Both the position numbers and the translations under genes were made by a program. Of a stretch of DNA of 64,000 nucleotides, positions 21,620 through 32,802 are shown piece by piece. The stretch comes from Lodderomyces elongisporus (taxonomy: Eukaryota; Ascomycota; Pichiomycetes; Serinales; Debaryomycetaceae), in the NCBI RefSeq assembly GCF_030384665.1, contig NC_083677.1:927501-991500 (forward strand). The letters are read 5' to 3'. Below the pieces are notes generated by a model. That model was not told the DNA's origin. It worked only from the letters and a program-made list of their open reading frames with translations, and made no database searches. The stretch's first letter is position 1. Each line of letters starts with the position of its first letter.

Positions 21620-24124
21620 TTATTTGCGTTCTGCATCGCTTCCTTTTACAGAAGTAAATGAAGGTGAATCACTCCTCTCGCCAGTTTCACGTCCCTCAGT
21701 TTCATCTTCTTCGCTATCTTCCTCTTCCTCTTCCTCTTCTTCCTCTTCTTCCTCTTCTTCCTCTACTTCACTGTCATCTTCTTCACTATCATCTTCTTCA
21801 CTGTCATCTTCTTCACTATCATCTTCTTCACTGTCATCTTCTTCACTATCATCTTCTTCACTGTCATCTTCTTCACTATCATCTTCCTCCTCATCCTCGT
21901 CTTCTTCATCCTCGTCGCTACCAAAAAAGTCGTCAAGACTTTGTAGCTTATACGTTTTCAGCTTCTGCTGTCCAACTTCATTACTTTGATTACCTTGACG
22001 AGTTGCTAAATCGGATGAAGGTATAACAACGGGTGATGGTGATCTAGTTGTTCCTTCATGTGCATATACTGGTTGAGCTGATAATTTGTTATAATTAATT
22101 GCAACTTCGTTTCTTATTGAAGGTGGTGGTAAGGTACTGGAATCTTCCAGCCACTTGGGAACTGCAAAATATGACCTTATCAGGGATATATCCCCATCGT
22201 TGATGGAACCAAGTTCAGGTATTGGTTTGGGAACTTGCAAAAGAAGTGAGGCTAGTTGGGCACGATCAACTCCAGAACTTAGCAATACATCAAGCATTCG
22301 AGCACGATCACGTATATCGTATGACGTGTCGTATTTGGCCAAGTGTAATGCATGCTGAAACATCTGTGACTCAATGCTTGCTTCCAATTTGACATTAACA
22401 AGTGTCCTATCTTCTCCAGTACTTTCCATTTCATTCGCTTGACGTATTAATTCAAATGCGTAAACCTTTGCCGCTAATACCAATAATTGATATCTTACAA
22501 CCTCTGATTGTTTAGCAAAGGACTTGAGCAGTTTGCGCAACACATCTGGTCCCACCGAGTTTTCCGATGCTAAACTATACTCACCAATCGTCCAAATGAG
22601 TGAAGCTTTCGCATCATCTTCAATCTCCCTCTTGCCATCTTCTAGTAAAATTGCAAGTCTAGTAATCGTATTGGTGATTTGTTTCTCCTGAGTAGTGGTT
22701 GTAACATCGTATTTCTGTTGCAAAATATAACGAATCACGGTTATGGCCTCTCCTGCCAACTCTGCACTAAATGAACCTAGTTTGTAAAGGCACCAGTTCA
22801 AGATATGATCATTCCACTCTGAACTAATGGCACACGATGTAAGCTTTCGCAATGCCTTCTTGGCAATTTTTGGTTCAGCATTGCAAGCACAATATTTCAA
22901 TTCTTCAAAAATGTACTTTACGTTCACGTCGTTGATCACTGATGCCAAGATATCAAGTTTAACATTGGCAATCTCATCCATTTCGTTGGGAAAGGGGAAA
23001 AAACTAGTAAAGTGCGATGCAAACATGAAAGGATTTTTCTCGCAGATGTATGCAACCATCCAAAGAGATACAATGGCTGATTCCGTATTTGTTGAAAATG
23101 CAATCTTCATCAATTGGCTTTGAAGGCTAAAATTTTGAAAAGAATTTGGAGAAAGTAGATAGGTGGCCTTAGCAACACTAATCACAACTGCATCAGAAAT
23201 AGACTGCGCTAATGGTTTTATTGATACTAAAAATTTGTGCAAGTCTTGATCCATTGATTTACTTTCTTCTTCTTCATAACCTTCCTGTTCCTCATCATCA
23301 ACATCATCATCCTTGCTTCCGTCTCCACGTTTGTGTTCTATAGGTTTAGAGATGAATGTTCGACAATATTCTGTCAAGATGTCGATAGTATATATTTGTG
23401 CCCATTCATCAAACCTTGTTATCAAAGAACAAAACCTTCTAAAATTTCCATGTATGAATTGCCATTTCTTACTTGCTTTTTTCCCCAAATGATTTCTAAT
23501 TCGATAATATGATTTGATAGCCGAACCAACAACCATCACATCGTTATCAGCCAAAAGTTGTCCCAAGATCTCATAAATTTGCTTTCTCGATTTCCCAGCT
23601 TCGAGGTATATCTTTCCAATCGAAATCGCTGCAGCAGATCTTGTAAGTGGTGATGGATCTGAGGAACATCTCTTCAAACTGAGTGTTACTATTGGCACAA
23701 TCGATGTGATCTTTATTCCCGCTAAAGACCGTATTGCGTTTGCTCTATTTATTGGTGTTTTATCTCCAAGGGATTTTTGTATCGAGTTGATAGCTAAAAG
23801 AGCAGTGTCTGCCTCTGCATCAGCGTACTTAGTAAGGTAGATAATCACCAACTGCCGCACTTTCGCATTATCGCTGGTGATGTTCTTGACAACATCGGCA
23901 AAAAATGGAAGGCCGTCACCTCCTTTAGATATAATTGAAATCACGCATTTCATGCCACTTGATACATCTCTGGTTGCTCTTGAATTGAGTAGCTTAGAAA
24001 TCTCTTGTGGATCAGTGGCCACACCATTGGTATCAATTAAAGGCGCCAAAGTCGACAGTGCCTCGATTGAAAGGTCCTTTACCGACTCCAAAATTGACGA
24101 AATCTTGGATATCGAATCATTCAT
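21620..24124 (-). CDS. APL6: AP-3 adaptor complex beta subunit (APL6-like)
   Basis: An 834-residue adaptin. Residues ~30-560 are the helical adaptin N-domain, with the conserved block VRQLVIIYLTKYADAEADTA followed by LLAINSIQKSLGDKTPINRA, then LTRSAAAISIGKIY. AP-3 carries cargo such as alkaline phosphatase and SNAREs from the Golgi to the vacuole. After a linker, residues ~735-820 are an extremely acidic hinge with about nine SEEDD units and a Glu run. An acidic, Ser-rich hinge is typical of beta3 adaptins and carries phosphorylation sites, though here it is expanded by a 15/30-bp DNA repeat. No ear domain follows, as in fungal Apl6. The start ATG is clear. It lies 489 bases from the 3' end of RAD2 on the same strand. 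Confidence 0.9.
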   Translation of the reverse strand: MNDSISKISSILESVKDLSIEALSTLAPLIDTNGVATDPQEISKLLNSRATRDVSSGMKCVISIISKGGDGLPFFADVVKNITSDNAKVRQLVIIYLTKYADAEADTALLAINSIQKSLGDKTPINRANAIRSLAGIKITSIVPIVTLSLKRCSSDPSPLTRSAAAISIGKIYLEAGKSRKQIYEILGQLLADNDVMVVGSAIKSYYRIRNHLGKKASKKWQFIHGNFRRFCSLITRFDEWAQIYTIDILTEYCRTFISKPIEHKRGDGSKDDDVDDEEQEGYEEEESKSMDQDLHKFLVSIKPLAQSISDAVVISVAKATYLLSPNSFQNFSLQSQLMKIAFSTNTESAIVSLWMVAYICEKNPFMFASHFTSFFPFPNEMDEIANVKLDILASVINDVNVKYIFEELKYCACNAEPKIAKKALRKLTSCAISSEWNDHILNWCLYKLGSFSAELAGEAITVIRYILQQKYDVTTTTQEKQITNTITRLAILLEDGKREIEDDAKASLIWTIGEYSLASENSVGPDVLRKLLKSFAKQSEVVRYQLLVLAAKVYAFELIRQANEMESTGEDRTLVNVKLEASIESQMFQHALHLAKYDTSYDIRDRARMLDVLLSSGVDRAQLASLLLQVPKPIPELGSINDGDISLIRSYFAVPKWLEDSSTLPPPSIRNEVAINYNKLSAQPVYAHEGTTRSPSPVVIPSSDLATRQGNQSNEVGQQKLKTYKLQSLDDFFGSDEDEEDEDEEEDDSEEDDSEEDDSEEDDSEEDDSEEDDSEEDDSEEDDSEVEEEEEEEEEEEEEEEDSEEDETEGRETGERSDSPSFTSVKGSDAERK
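21766..21894. repeat. 15/30-bp repeat coding SEEDD units in APL6
   Basis: Tandem 15-base units alternate between two synonymous forms (CTATC and CTGTC on the plus strand), making a 30-base higher-order period. The array probably expanded by duplication of a unit pair. Confidence 0.85.
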
Positions 24125-24613
24125 CTGGGGTCAAAAACTGGGAGCGGGATAGGTACAAAGATCAAAATCTAAGGTTTTTGGTACTGTGGATGTAACTAAA
24201 GAAAAAAATGAAATGTAAAGTAATTGCAATGTTTGGTCCTGTTGTGTATATTTCGACAGTGTTGGTTTTATTGTTGGAACAGGTACTACTACTCTTGCTG
24301 CTGGAGGTGTTGGTGTTGGTGTTGGTGTTGGTGTTGGTGTTAATTTTGGCGCTCTAGTTGAGACACGAAGATTAATTTCCATTCTTCTTTTTTTTTGCGC
24401 ATTTTTAAAGTCGAGCTTGGCACTAAAATTGCGCGCAGTTTTTTTTTTCTCTCTTTCCATCTTGTACATCCACTTGATATATGTGAGAGGAAAAGAGAAA
24501 ATGGAGCGTACACAAGAAAAAGAGAATTCGTTTATAAAAAGAAGAAAAAGAGAGTAAAACGAGTCGAAAGCACTGTGTTTCAATTACTCATCAATACATA
24601 TTCTATACATATT
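24125..24613. other. Intergenic region, APL6 5' / RAD2 3'
   Basis: Contains a GGTGTT hexamer array of about six units (24306-24341) roughly 180-220 bases upstream of the APL6 start. The rest is T-rich. No gene was seen on either strand. Confidence 0.6.
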
Positions 24614-26671
24614 CTATACAACTTTCTTTCTCTTGTTAAGTTTGTTTGCTGCTGTTTTCATACGCTTACCCAACTTGAGCTCTTTATTGCTCTGGATATA
24701 ACTTTGTGGAAAAAACTCTCCAATGGTCGATTGAACACCTTCGGCGCTTTTCTTGTTAAGATCTCGAACCAACGGAATCATTACTTCGTCAACTCTTTCC
24801 TGTGACCAACCGACATTATACATCAAAAATGACCGTATTTGGTCCAAATTAGGAACTCCCCAAACAAAGTCAGTCTTGTCTGGATCAACTTCGGGTCTTT
24901 TATAAGCTTCGAAAACAATTCTATCCGGAAAGTTATCAGGTAAATATAGCTTGCCACTTTTTACTTTGGACAACAAATTTTTCTCCAACGAAGTCAAATT
25001 GGATTTCACCTCTGCGGTTTTGGTATGTCTATCAAACCATTCCTTGAACTTGGTCAAGCTACCAAATTCCGCCAAGATTTCCATCGCCAAAACTGGTCCT
25101 ACTCCTTTGATACCCTCAGTATAATCACTTCCTAGAAGCAATGCTAATTCAATCAAATTGTCTTGACTTAATCCAATCTTGGTAGCTATATCGTCTTTGA
25201 AATAACACTCGACAAATTGTTTCTGATTGAACATATTCTTGTAAACCTTATCTCCGCCAAAAAGAAAACAATCGCTATCGTCAGTAACGATTCCGTCAAC
25301 CAAGCCAATTTTTAAAAGTTCTGCACATTGAGCTTCTGCTTCCATTGGTGCAGTGATAAATGGAATACCAAATCTTTTGAGTAGCTCCTGGACATCGTAA
25401 ATCATAGTCTCGGTCACTTCATCTGAGTCTCGTTTTGCCTTTTGTAATTTCTCCTGGAGCAAGTGTTCTTCAGTGATGCGTGTATTTATCGATGATATAG
25501 GGGGCACTGTATGTGTGGCCTTTATTTTACTTTTCAATAATTCATGATCAACTTCCTCTGTTCTCATCTGTTCAATCAACATATCCTCGTCTTCTTCTTC
25601 AAAATCATAGTCAATAACTGCCGCTTTTCGTTCCGGTTCTTTCTCTGGTAATTCTTGTTCCTTTGATGGTGCATCCGCCTCAATTATAGATGGCGAGTGT
25701 GGTGGTAATGATGGTAGTTGTGATGGTGGTGGTGGTGGTGGCGGCGCAACTTCCGCAACGTCCACAACGTCGGCATCATTGTCATATCCATCACCATTAC
25801 TTTTGTAATCATCTTCGTTGTCGTTAGTTTCAAAATACTCTTTTGCTTCAAACCATGGAATAAGACCAGCTGCTTTTTCTTCGTCTTCGTATTCTTCAAC
25901 GTCACCGTCTTCAATGTTTTTATTCATTTTTCTATCTATGATGCTTGATACAAATTTTTCATTATGCGGGTTCAATGTTTGGCTTACTTCATTTCGGAAC
26001 CAATCTGGGAGTTTTTCTTGTCCAGCAGGACGGTTTTTTGTGATTTGCTCGTCATTATCAGATAATTCAGAGGCTATATCATCATCATCAACTTCATCAA
26101 CAACAACATGTTCTTCCTTTCTGGGCACGTTTTTCACAATTGGTAGGCACTCGGTTTCTTTGGCTTCGTCTATCTGAAGTTTTTTACTTTTTCTGCCCAT
26201 ATCGAAATCAGTTATAGCTCCATTTTTGTTGCCGGCTTGAGTTTTGAATTGGGTATTGTCGTTAATATTATTGCCTGTACCTTTCTTAAGCTGCACTTTT
26301 CCAGTTTCATGGTTATCTGCGGAGAATATGAATGATCTTCCTAGCTCGCTCTTTGAGCCTATGATTGTGTGCTCATTTTGTGCGGAGTCCGCTGTTTTAT
26401 CAAGAGTAGATGGCATGGCATTTGCATTCACATCCTCTTTGGTCAATTGCAGATTTGGAAACAATAGGGAAGCACCAAAATTTGTCTTACTGGCAGAAGA
26501 GTTCAAGTAGGACAAAGAGGAATGAGACGAGGCTTCTATTTGCTTTTCGAGATCTGCCTCCTCCTTGACCATCTTGTAATATTCGGCTTTACTTGCTTCC
26601 ACAGCATCCTCCATGCTAGTGTTGAATCCTTGTAAGCCTTTTGATTGTTGTTGTTCTTGTTGTTGTTGTTT

Positions 26672-26706
<35 letters not shown>

Positions 26707-28045
26707 CTATTCCTATAGAATGCTCAGGTTCGTTATACTGTTCGTAAATTGACATGATAAGTGCTTTTTGCAATTGCTTTTCCTCCTCAGTTTCCTCTTG
26801 TTCTTCCAACGGTACGTCTTCAAAATCTGAATCGCTTTCAGCATCTGAATCTATACGTTTCTCCTTTTCCATTAGCTCAATTTTGGGTTTTTCGGTGAGC
26901 AGTACATCCTTATTCAGCTCCTCATCTGAAAGACTGATTGGGTTTGTGGCACTGGCACCTTCCCCCTGCAACGCCAATGTCCACCCATCCTCGTTTTTGA
27001 CTAAAGCGTATTTGCGATCTTTATCTCCAGCGATACGTCGCTCTACATTGACATCGTCATTCATCCCAGTAACGTTCATAAGCTTCTGTGTATAGAAATT
27101 ACGTTTTTGCACTTGTTGAATCTGAAATTTGGAAAACTCCATAGAGCTAGGAAACAATTCTTGGAGTTGCTCTTTTTGGTAACCCATCCTTAATCGTGAT
27201 TTTAACCTTAAATGGTTCAAGATCATGTATTGAGTAGCAATTGGTAATTTGGAAAACTCCTTGGATTTAGGGTCAACTTCATTAATATTGATACCATCAA
27301 CGTGATCAAAGTCATCGTCTTCAGGCACACGTTCATCTTCATCTGCCATAATTCTTTGATCGGTTCGCGAAACTTTAAACTCGTGTAAATCAGGCAAGTG
27401 ATATTCATCTTTCTTGCGGAATTTAATTGATTTTAGTTGCTCTGGGGATAATGATTCTGAACTCTGTGTTTGAGCTGTCAGTGGCGCATTATTTCCCGGC
27501 AAATCTTCAAAGTATATAATGTCGTCGTCATCTTCATCATCAGGATCATCATCGTGTTTATCACTATCATTGACAAGATATTCATATTTTCCACGTTTCT
27601 CATCATCAGCATTTGCTGCTCCGCCAACTGCCTTCTTTGAACTCTGAAGTACATTTTTTCTTTGTCTCTTCCAGTTAGTTGGTTCTCCTTGTAATTGTTT
27701 TTGTAATTGCATGGCAAGCAATTTCTGTGCGGTTTCTCTAGTAGACTCTGCTTTCTGTTGTCTTCGATTTTTCCTTTCAGCGATGGTTTGTTTCTTCAAT
27801 ACAGGTACACCGCCATCGAAAACAAAGATGGGTCGAATTCCAAAGAAAAGCAATTTACATATTCGTCTAAAGAATCCAACTATATGAGACGATTGCAACG
27901 CGTTTCCTTCCTTGTCTCTTACGGCTTTTAAAAACTGGTATATCCAAATGGACGCGTCTACGGCGAGTTTCTTTCTAGACAAGGCTTCTAGTCGTACCGG
28001 ACGAGCTGAGGGTCCAACTATATCCCATAATGACTGTACGCCCAT
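24614..28045 (-). CDS. RAD2: Rad2/XPG structure-specific endonuclease (NER)
   Basis: A 1143-residue nucleotide-excision-repair nuclease that makes the 3' incision. The XPG-N region is at residues 1-97 (MGVQSLWDIVGPSARPVRLE, AVDASIWIYQFLKAVRD, PIFVFDGGVPVLK). The XPG-I region is at ~885-960, with APMEAEAQCAEL and GIVTDDSDCFLFGG giving the acidic metal ligands. The helix-hairpin-helix region follows (LLGSDYTEGIKGVGPVLAME). The catalytic halves are separated by the long acidic spacer typical of Rad2/XPG, which mediates TFIIH contact. Here it also carries polyGln (DNA 26645-26706) and polyPro. A PCNA-binding box, QSTIGEFF, lies at about 1104-1111 and a basic tail follows. All key residues seem present. 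The start ATG matches the family's MGV N-terminus exactly. Confidence 0.95.
26645..26706. repeat. Imperfect TTG/TTC run coding polyGln in RAD2
   Basis: About 20 near-contiguous Gln codons, almost all CAA with occasional CAG, AAA and GAA, in the acidic spacer of RAD2. Confidence 0.85.
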
Positions 28046-29272
28046 TTATGTGATGCTTTTATGTAAAGATGAGGTAGTATCATGTACAATATAGTTTTAT
28101 TATTTTGTTTTTTGTGTGGAGGGAATTTTTTTTGATTATTGACTTATTTATTTTATTTATTTTATTTTTGATTCCTAACTCTCATTTGATTGCTTTATAG
28201 ATCGTTGCTCTTCTTTGCTTGTCAGTATTTTATCTCATTTTCTTTTTTTTTCTTTTTTTTTTTTGGTGAATGTGATTTAACGGGAAAGCGCAAATGAGAT
28301 TCTCTACAATTTTTTGAATTTGTTCTTTATTTGCAAGAAGATTGTAAAAAGAAAATGGACGGTAAAGAAGAGGAAGAAAAAAAAATTACCATTTTATGGA
28401 ATCAAAGGGGAGATTGATTTATGTTAATACAAAAAGCAGAAGCAAAAGAATATGTGGAGGTAGAAAAATTGTTGGTTATTTGGTTAGTTGATTTGATGGA
28501 AAATGTAGACATCGGATCGCACTGAACGGTCCTAAGGAGCTTTGCAATAATTTGACTCCTCCAGATTTGTTTTTTTCACTAGACTTTACAGCCTCTTGAC
28601 CCATAGTTTAAACTCATACTAGCCACTCAAATAAATCACACAAACCTTATAATTCGGCACGACAAACATCTATAAAACTCTTGTCTTGATACAAGACGGC
28701 ATAATCCATTTATATTCGACAAGCCGTTCGTGTTCCGCTTATAATTAGTTTTTTTCGTGCGGCTTCTCGGTCCGAGCGAACAAATTAGTCAAGTTCCAAG
28801 AATTTCAAGATTCATAGATCGCGACAAACATTGCCCAATTAGGATGTGCTCCATTACCCACCTTCCCGCCAGCACCTTCTTTCTTTCCTCCCCTCCCCCC
28901 CTCCTTCCTCTTTCCTTCCCTCCTTCCTTCCCCCACATTGAAATTGATTTTCATCCTTAATATGTACCATCGGAAAAAAAACAATAACTGAACAACATTA
29001 TCAAGTAGAGTGTGGAAAATTAAGAAGAGAATTGAAAAGAAAAAAAAAATTGTAAATAAATTACATATATACATTACATATTAATGTAATCGTATATTTA
29101 ATGAATATATAAGGCATTCAAAAGACCTTGTCTCCGCAATTTTTCATTCCTTTCCTTTCTTTTTCTTTTTTTTGCTTTTTCTTTTTCTATTCCTTTATTT
29201 ATTTGTTTTGTTCAAAACAGCACCTTCCGCTATTTTACATTTTCACACTTGTTTGCATTTAAAACAAGAAAG
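28046..29272. other. Divergent promoter region, RAD2 / gamma-glutamyltransferase
   Basis: 1.2 kb shared by two divergent genes. It contains T-runs near the RAD2 side, a pyrimidine-rich block of CCTTCC type at 28882-28935 and a CT-rich leader just before the gamma-glutamyltransferase start. An 11-base palindrome, CTCGGTCCGAG (28766-28776), could bind a zinc-cluster regulator. No gene was seen. Confidence 0.6.
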
Positions 29273-31057
29273 ATGTCACAAGAGTTTATGAAGTTTGCCT
29301 CGCGCAGATCAACCGTTTATTCCCACAGGGGAATGGTTGCGTCGACCCAACCACTTGCCAACTCCGCCGGTTTAAAAATCTTGGAAAAAGGCGGTAATTG
29401 TGTCGATGCTGCAATAGCAGTGTCAGCCGCCTTGTGTGTAACAGAGCCAGCATCCACGGGAATTGGTGGTGATTGTTTTGCTTTGTATTTCAAGCGTGAT
29501 GGTACGGCAAAGTCTCCGCTTGGTTCTGGAAAGGTGTTGGGATTAAATGGCTGTGGCCGTGCTGCTAAAAAAGTAACACCGCAACATGTTTGGGATGAAC
29601 ACAATGACGGTAAACCCATGCCCAGAATTCCATACACTTCGGTCTTTTCAGTAACTGTTCCAGGTGCCATTGCTGGATGGTATGATGCCTTTGAGAAGTG
29701 GGGGTCGGGCAAAGTCACATTTGAACAAATTTTGGAGCCAGCTGTAACATTAGCTGAACACGGGTTCCCAGTATCGGAATTATCAAGTAAGTCATGGAAG
29801 GCAGCGATACCCAAATTGAAAGCGCAAAATCCCAATTTGAGTAATAATAACCCATTTATAATATTAGATGGTGAAAATGGTGCAAGAGGTCCCAATGAAG
29901 GCGAATATGTCAAGAATACCCCAGTGGCAGAGTGCCTCAAGTTAATAGGCAAGCAAGGTAAAGGGGCATTTTACGAGGGGCCAATAGCTGAGGCAATCAT
30001 TGAGACCACTTCAAAGCGAAACCATCAACTCACTGCGCAAGACTTGCAAGCCCACACTTCTACCATTGTTGAGCCTATTAAATTGAATTTTCAAAATCAC
30101 AATGTTTGGGAAATTCCCCCAAATGGCCATGGGTTAGTTGCGTTGTTGGCACTTGGTCTCATCCAAGAATTACATAATGAAGGTAAAATCAACATACATG
30201 AGTTGAAACACAACTCTGCCGAATATTTGCATATACTTATTGAAGCATGTAAATTGGGATTCCATGACTCGGACGAATATGTCACCGACCCTACATTCAA
30301 GGATATCCCTGTCGAAGCATTACTCCATCATCAATATCTCAAAACTAGAGCTCAGTTATTTGACCCATCAAAAATTATTGATGGTGAGAGTATGACGCAT
30401 GGAGTTCCCGATTCCAAATACAAATCTGATACTGTATACCTTACAGTTACAGACTCGAATGGTGAAGCTTGTTCGTTCATCAATTCCGTTTATGAAGGTT
30501 TTGGTTCAGGTATATTGGTTGAGAAATATGGATTCTGTCTCCACAACAGAGGCGCCAACTTTAACTTGAGTCCAGGATTATCAAACTGTCTCGAAGGTGG
30601 AAAAAGACCATACCACACCATTATTCCAGGTATGATTACGAATGCTATTGATGACACACTCTATGCTTCATTTGGTAACATGGGTGGCTTTGCCCAGCCA
30701 GTTTGTCATGTTCAGCATGTCCTCAACATGGTGATCTTTGGAATGACACCACAACAGCTGCTTGATGCTCCTCGATTTGTTTTGAATTCAAACAATGATG
30801 TGTTAAGAGATAGAGGTAGAGGCGCGGATGGTCCTGTGAGGACACCAATTACCATTGTACAAATTGAAGAAGGTGTTGGCAACGAAACGGTTGAGAAGTT
30901 GAAACAATTGGGCCATAGTGTTGAGGTATTAACTGGATACAACAGACAAACTGTAGGTAGGGGCCAAATCATTAAGAACGAGTCAAGAAATGGGCAATTG
31001 GTGTATGCTGGTGGCAGTGACATGAGAGGAGACGGCGCAGCAGCACCCTTTGTGTAA
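29273..31057 (+). CDS. Gamma-glutamyltransferase, bacterial YwrD-like type
   Basis: A 594-residue Ntn-hydrolase. The N-terminal part has the family wording MVASTQPLANSAGLKILEKG, then GGNCVDAAIAVSAALCV and GIGGDCFALYF. The autoprocessing and nucleophilic Thr is T387 in KSDTVYLTVTD, followed by GFGSGI in the small-subunit half. No signal peptide or membrane anchor is seen, unlike classical yeast Ecm38 or animal enzymes, so it is probably cytosolic. The second Thr of the usual TT pair is Val, as in the YwrD-type subgroup. It may act on glutathione or other gamma-glutamyl compounds; the substrate is not deducible. One CTG codon (496) falls in a PQQxLDAPRF motif where a small residue is usual, fitting CUG-Ser decoding. 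The start is the first ATG; the longer frame begins at TTG. Confidence 0.85.
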   Translation: MSQEFMKFASRRSTVYSHRGMVASTQPLANSAGLKILEKGGNCVDAAIAVSAALCVTEPASTGIGGDCFALYFKRDGTAKSPLGSGKVLGLNGCGRAAKKVTPQHVWDEHNDGKPMPRIPYTSVFSVTVPGAIAGWYDAFEKWGSGKVTFEQILEPAVTLAEHGFPVSELSSKSWKAAIPKLKAQNPNLSNNNPFIILDGENGARGPNEGEYVKNTPVAECLKLIGKQGKGAFYEGPIAEAIIETTSKRNHQLTAQDLQAHTSTIVEPIKLNFQNHNVWEIPPNGHGLVALLALGLIQELHNEGKINIHELKHNSAEYLHILIEACKLGFHDSDEYVTDPTFKDIPVEALLHHQYLKTRAQLFDPSKIIDGESMTHGVPDSKYKSDTVYLTVTDSNGEACSFINSVYEGFGSGILVEKYGFCLHNRGANFNLSPGLSNCLEGGKRPYHTIIPGMITNAIDDTLYASFGNMGGFAQPVCHVQHVLNMVIFGMTPQQLLDAPRFVLNSNNDVLRDRGRGADGPVRTPITIVQIEEGVGNETVEKLKQLGHSVEVLTGYNRQTVGRGQIIKNESRNGQLVYAGGSDMRGDGAAAPFV

Positions 31058-31758
31058 AACGGCTAAAAGTTCATCAAAAAAAAAAAAAAAAAAAAAAAAA
31101 AATCCAAAAGTTAAATATTTATTATAATGCTGATGTCAAAACCAAAAAGAACATAGTAAGCTGAAAACTCTGTTATCTCTATGATTTTTTTTTTTATCCC
31201 CGATGGTTTTTGTTTGATTTTGTTTGTTCATTTTTTTGAAAAAAAAAATTTAATTTTGATTTGGTCAATTGTAGTAGATTCTGGGGTTTGGTGATGAATT
31301 GCGGATGCGGAATTTAGGTCATGGTATCACGGAGTTATCATGTATGTACAACGCTAAATCCCTTTAGTTGTGGTGCTACACAGCCGCTTTTCCTTACCCC
31401 TTGAATACAGCCCTGCGCCAAAAACCCTCAATCTTATGAATGAATGATGGAGTCGAGGAGGGAGAGAGGGGGGAGAGGAGGGAGAGGAGGGAGAACGAAA
31501 GTGATATTTGTATGTAAAAATATGAGCAGTAAAATAAACTAAAAAAGAAAAACCACATTCAACTACAAAGAAGGAAGAACAATAGTACCAATTACTTTAA
31601 GTTATGACTATTCGGCTGAATGTAAATAAATACATATATATATATATATATATATATGTAAAAATCTATCTATACATTTATAGGTTTGTTATCTCTAATC
31701 TATATTAAAATTAATTTATCTGGTACTTGAGTTATAAAGTAAGAGCTTAGTGATAAAT
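31058..31758. other. Intergenic region with 27-base A run
   Basis: A homopolymer of 27 A (31076-31102) lies just after the gamma-glutamyltransferase stop. GC-richer sequence at 31290-31450 contains CGGATGCGGA and several CCCTT/CCGC words. A purine block of GGGAGA type lies at 31455-31495 and an AT run at 31632-31657 upstream of the next gene. No gene was seen. Confidence 0.6.
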
Positions 31759-32802
31759 ATGGCGCAAACAACAACATCAGAAGGAACGACTACAACTAAA
31801 TTGGACTTATCTGATCCACCAGCCTACTTGAATGGATCAATTGCTAAAGAAAAATCTACCATTTATCATTCAGAAGAAAAACAATCATTTTTAGGACAAG
31901 ATGATGCACTTAATGCTGCAAAATCTTATAAAATGGTGATTGCAAATCAATGTTGGTCAAGCAATTACAAAGTATTTGTTAGCCAGGACTCTTTTGAAAA
32001 GTTCAAAACATTTAAAAAAACTAAAAAAGAGAAGAAAAGCAATGAAATTACAATCCCTCTACAATCAGAAGGTGTTGGCATTCCGTTGTTTAAAGTTAAA
32101 GCACATTGCTGGTTTGGGTTCCTCACCTTTTACAAGTGTGTACCCAGTGTTGACAAAAGCGCATTCGATATTGCCAAAGATAAATTTGAATTCTGTAAGG
32201 TGAAAAAACATACTCATGTGGGGTATGATAGCTTTGTTTTTGAATTTACGCCTGATCCGGAAAATCGTAGTTCTGATTTTACTTTAACATTGTTTAGTAG
32301 TGGAGTGTTTCCAATCAATGACTATGAATATAATGGTAAACGTTATAGGTGGGTTGACGAAAGTCGTTGTGGTGGGGTCACAAAGCAAGTTGCACGTAAA
32401 TTTGCATTTACTCACACTGTGTTGCAGTCTAATCAGCCGTCGATGCTCGATAATTGGGATGGTAAAAATCATTCATTAGACAAGCAAAAAGGTAACCCAT
32501 TATTGGATGGTTTATTGAAAAAGAGGTTCAAGTGGGGTACAAAGAAAATTAAGGAAGAATACTATGGTGAAAATGATAATACTCAATTGAGTGAAACTGT
32601 AGCCACTTGTCTCAAGCTGGGATATGCAATGTTGCAAACTGAATCATTGCATAACAACAATGCATGTGAAGTGAATCAAGAGAGTATTTTGTCTGTCAAT
32701 TTAGACGTTTTGGTATTGGTCTGTGTTGCAACGGTTTTAAAGCGTAAAAAGGATATTGTGGAACAAGCAAACATTGCTGCTGCTGCTGCGGCTGCTTCTT
32801 AA
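31759..32802 (+). CDS. Unnamed PPxY-containing family protein, copy 1
   Basis: A 347-residue protein, clearly a paralog of the gene at 33607. Shared blocks in order are: an N-terminal PPxY motif (DPPAYLN), VGIPLFKV, HVGYDSFVFEF, DYEYNGKRYRWVDESR, NQPSMLDNWDG, NPLLDGLLKK and ESILSVNLDVL. No signal peptide or clear membrane segment is visible. The beta-rich middle with an RYRWV strand recalls tubby-C-terminal/LURP-one-like fungal proteins, but this is only an impression. PPxY motifs bind WW domains, for example of the HECT ligase Rsp5, so a role as adaptor or substrate is possible. The C-terminus ends in a polyalanine run. The start at 31759 was preferred because the frame otherwise begins at GTG. 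Function unknown. Confidence 0.8.
   Translation: MAQTTTSEGTTTTKLDLSDPPAYLNGSIAKEKSTIYHSEEKQSFLGQDDALNAAKSYKMVIANQCWSSNYKVFVSQDSFEKFKTFKKTKKEKKSNEITIPLQSEGVGIPLFKVKAHCWFGFLTFYKCVPSVDKSAFDIAKDKFEFCKVKKHTHVGYDSFVFEFTPDPENRSSDFTLTLFSSGVFPINDYEYNGKRYRWVDESRCGGVTKQVARKFAFTHTVLQSNQPSMLDNWDGKNHSLDKQKGNPLLDGLLKKRFKWGTKKIKEEYYGENDNTQLSETVATCLKLGYAMLQTESLHNNNACEVNQESILSVNLDVLVLVCVATVLKRKKDIVEQANIAAAAAAAS

Noticed and set aside
29249..29272. Upstream extension of the gamma-glutamyltransferase
   Set aside because: The extension starts at TTG; the first ATG (29273) has a good A-rich context and gives the expected N-terminus.
31301..31312. CGGATGCGGA as a Tac1-type drug-response element
   Set aside because: The CGG half-sites are three bases apart and not four, and a single copy of so short a motif is not meaningful.
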